A program made the translations under genes and the position numbers. DNA of 17,589 nt, from NCBI GenBank assembly GCA_947302895.1, contig CAMYWU010000007.1:1-17589 (forward strand). The letters run 5' to 3'. This document shows positions 15,864-17,589 of the stretch, piece after piece. The DNA is from an uncultured Clostridia bacterium (GTDB lineage Bacteria; Bacillota; Clostridia; Oscillospirales; Acutalibacteraceae). Below the pieces are notes generated by a model that had not been told where the DNA came from, did no database searches, and saw only the letters and a list, made by a program, of their open reading frames with translations. Within the stretch, counting starts at the first letter, position 1. Every line of letters starts with the position of its first letter.

Positions 15864-17297
15864 ATGGAAGATATAACAAAACAAAAATATTTAAAGCTTA
15901 AGGATATTCTTGCCTATTCGCTCGGCCTCTTCGGATTTCAGGCAATAGTTGGTCTGCTCTTTACGTACCAGGCTGAGTTTTCGGGCTCAATCCTTGGCGC
16001 AAACGTTATTGTTGTTGCAATCCTTGTTTTAATCGCAAAGATTATTTCTGCAGCAGCAGACCCCGTAGTTGGAAATCTTATCGACCGCTCAAAGAGCAAG
16101 CTCGGCAAGTTTAAATCAATGATTGTTTATTCGCTTGCTCCCCTGCTCATTTCAACGGCAATAATTTTTGTTAAGGTTCCGTTTAAGGGCGTTGGACTTT
16201 ATATCTGGATTTTCATCGTCAGCCTTATCTGGTCAATTGCAATGACTATGGGCGACGTTCCCTCACAGGGTATTGCTGCGGCGCTTACTCCAAACCCAAC
16301 AGAAAGAACAAATGTTGTTTCTATTTCAAACACCGCAAAGCAAATCGGCTTTTCCGCATGCGCAGTTATCGTTCCGATAGTTTGCCTCATCGTTCCCCAG
16401 GGCTCACAGGTTATAGGCTTTGAGGGCGACCAGGATACCCCGATGAACGCAACCGAGTTCCTCGGAGTCGGAGTTTTAACCGCTATTTTAGGCTGTCTGC
16501 TGTTTGCGCTCATTCCGCTTATAAATAAGGAAAGAGTAACAAACGCTTCAAGCGAAACAGTCGGCTTCAAGGAAATGTTTAATGCGCTTAAGTCAAACAA
16601 ACCCTTTATGCTCGTTATTGTTTCATACTTCCTCGGCTTTGGCAGACAGATGGCAATGGGCATTCAGGTTCAGGCTGCAACAATTATTCTCGGAAGCCAG
16701 AATCTTGTTATCGTTCTTGGTATTGTTACCGCAATTGGCTCAATGATAAGTATGGCAATATGCCCGTTCTTAATCAAAAAGCTGGGCGAAAAGAAAACCT
16801 ATATCCTGCTTTCAGTATACGGCTTTGCCGCTTCAATATTCTCGTTTGTTATTGGCCATTTCTGGTTTGCAAACCCGAAGAATATGGTTTTAACAATCCT
16901 GTTTTACGCTTCTCTCTTCCTTATCGGCTTACAGTTTGGTGCAGTAACCCTTATGCCTATGATTATGACCGCAGACTGCGTTGACGCATATGAATACGAA
17001 ACAGGCAAGAGAATGGAGGGCGCTTGCTACTCAATTCTTACCTTAACAATCAAGGTTTGCCTTGCTCTTGGTATGGCAGTTGGTCTTGTATTCGTTGGAG
17101 CTTCAGGCTACTACGACGCTTTGAGCGCTCAGAATTTTGAAAACTGCAATAAGGATGTTATCTTCTTTGCATATACAGCCCTTCCCGGAATCCTTGCTCT
17201 TCTTTCGGTTATACCGATGCTTAAATACGACATCGTTGGCGAAAAGAAGGCAAATATTTCAAAGGCGCTTGCTGAAAGAAGAACAACTCAGGATTAA
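15864..17297 (+). CDS. MFS transporter of the GPH (MelB-like) sugar:cation symporter family
   Basis: This 477-residue membrane protein has about twelve hydrophobic segments. The hallmark after the second segment is ADPVVGNLIDRSKSKLGKFK (65-84), matching the GPH element with conserved DP, G-x-L-x-D and K/R-x-G-K/R-F/W. A second family element lies in the C-terminal half: ADCVDAYEYETGKRMEGACY (near residues 370-390). GPH members import glycosides, pentosides or hexuronides with Na+ or H+, though some carry other substrates. A full-consensus ribosome site AAGGAGGT (15848-15855) overlaps the end of the SDR gene. The substrate is presumably acted on by that SDR, which is inference from context. 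Confidence 0.92.
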   Translation: MEDITKQKYLKLKDILAYSLGLFGFQAIVGLLFTYQAEFSGSILGANVIVVAILVLIAKIISAAADPVVGNLIDRSKSKLGKFKSMIVYSLAPLLISTAIIFVKVPFKGVGLYIWIFIVSLIWSIAMTMGDVPSQGIAAALTPNPTERTNVVSISNTAKQIGFSACAVIVPIVCLIVPQGSQVIGFEGDQDTPMNATEFLGVGVLTAILGCLLFALIPLINKERVTNASSETVGFKEMFNALKSNKPFMLVIVSYFLGFGRQMAMGIQVQAATIILGSQNLVIVLGIVTAIGSMISMAICPFLIKKLGEKKTYILLSVYGFAASIFSFVIGHFWFANPKNMVLTILFYASLFLIGLQFGAVTLMPMIMTADCVDAYEYETGKRMEGACYSILTLTIKVCLALGMAVGLVFVGASGYYDALSAQNFENCNKDVIFFAYTALPGILALLSVIPMLKYDIVGEKKANISKALAERRTTQD

Positions 17298-17329
17298 GCT
17301 TTATTGGCTTATCATAAGGAATAAATCAT

Positions 17330-17589
17330 ATGATTGAATCTAAAGAAGATTTAAAACTGTATTTAAAAGAAGACAAGCTTGCATTACATATCAACAGAAA
17401 GCGCCCCCTGCCCTTTCGTGATGAGATATGGCGATACGAGATAATACTTCGAAAAAGCGAGTATTGGCACAACTGCGGCTGGGGAATAATCGGAAAGCTG
17501 TTTAAGAGCTGGTATTCCCTGCGCCACGAGCAAATGAGCGTTAAGCTTGGTCTTCAGGTTCCTATTAATGTTTGCGATTACGGGCTTCA
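17330..17589 (+). CDS. Serine O-acetyltransferase-like protein, N-terminal part (3' end outside window)
   Basis: An ATG at 17330, with AAGGA (17316-17320) 9 nt upstream, opens a frame that runs off the right edge after 86 codons. The visible residues include LKEDKLAL, INRKRPLPFRDEIWRYEIIL, RKSEYWHNC, and LRHEQMSVKLGLQVPINVC. This matches the N-terminal helical region of the CysE-like acetyltransferases frequent in Bacillota capsule loci. The left-handed beta-helix hexapeptide repeats that hold the active site would come after the edge. It could acetylate L-serine or a polysaccharide; the part seen cannot decide. No terminator was found in the 32 nt after the transporter gene, so read-through from that gene is possible. 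Confidence 0.75.
   Translation, partial: MIESKEDLKLYLKEDKLALHINRKRPLPFRDEIWRYEIILRKSEYWHNCGWGIIGKLFKSWYSLRHEQMSVKLGLQVPINVCDYGL

Noticed and set aside
16199..16663. A 154-codon open frame on the minus strand inside the transporter gene
   Set aside because: It lies wholly opposite a secure GPH transporter, has no ribosome site I can see, and its protein has the composition of an antisense shadow.
17295..17310. Small hairpin TAAGC/GCTTA after the transporter gene as a terminator
   Set aside because: The stem is only 5 bp with no U-tract following, so it is not a convincing terminator.

Overview
The window looks like chromosomal DNA of a low-GC, anaerobic-type member of the Bacillota, most likely a gut Clostridia lineage. 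The reasons are the A/T-rich sequence, strong GGAGG-type ribosome sites, consensus TTGACA-17-TATAAT promoters, a ribonuclease Y tail at the left edge, and Wzz-type modulator and BY-kinase as separate proteins, which is the Gram-positive arrangement. The species cannot be named from the sequence.

Layout: (1) 1-164 is the C-terminal tail of RNase Y, followed by a rho-independent terminator. (2) 353-14244 is one long, tightly packed plus-strand operon of 13 genes with gaps of 9-24 nt or short overlaps, preceded by a near-perfect sigma-A promoter at 278-306 and closed by a bidirectional terminator at 14251-14284. It is a Wzx/Wzy-dependent exopolysaccharide or capsule locus. In order it holds: chain-length modulator, BY-kinase, initiating sugar-phosphate transferase, two GT4 glycosyltransferases, a radical SAM enzyme with one auxiliary-cluster (twitch) motif, a third GT4, a GT2, a Wzy-like polymerase, a GT32-type transferase, a Wzx-like flippase, a DUF115/Maf-type protein, and a CMP-sugar (NeuA-type) synthetase. 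(3) 14289-14819 (minus strand, TTG start) is a TetR-family repressor, divergent from a two-gene unit encoding a short-chain dehydrogenase (15013-15849) and a GPH/MelB-type transporter (15864-17297). The shared 193-nt intergenic region carries three promoter-like sites and an 8+8 bp inverted repeat that could be the operator. (4) 17330 to the right edge is the start of a serine-acetyltransferase-like gene of a kind also common in capsule loci.

Inferred joint working: the sugar-phosphate transferase starts a repeat unit on undecaprenyl phosphate and the five recognisable glycosyltransferases extend it. The DUF115 protein may add a CMP-activated sugar supplied by its neighbour. The flippase exports the unit, Wzy polymerises it, and the modulator/kinase pair controls length. 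The radical SAM enzyme is the odd member: it has all the iron-sulfur ligands but no obvious role in a standard pathway, and it is the best candidate here for an undescribed activity, perhaps radical modification of a sugar or lipid-linked glycan.

No RNA genes, CRISPR arrays, insertion sequences or attachment sites were seen. No gene-free stretch exceeds 300 nt; the longest are 165-352 and 14820-15012, and both are described by their terminator or promoter content.
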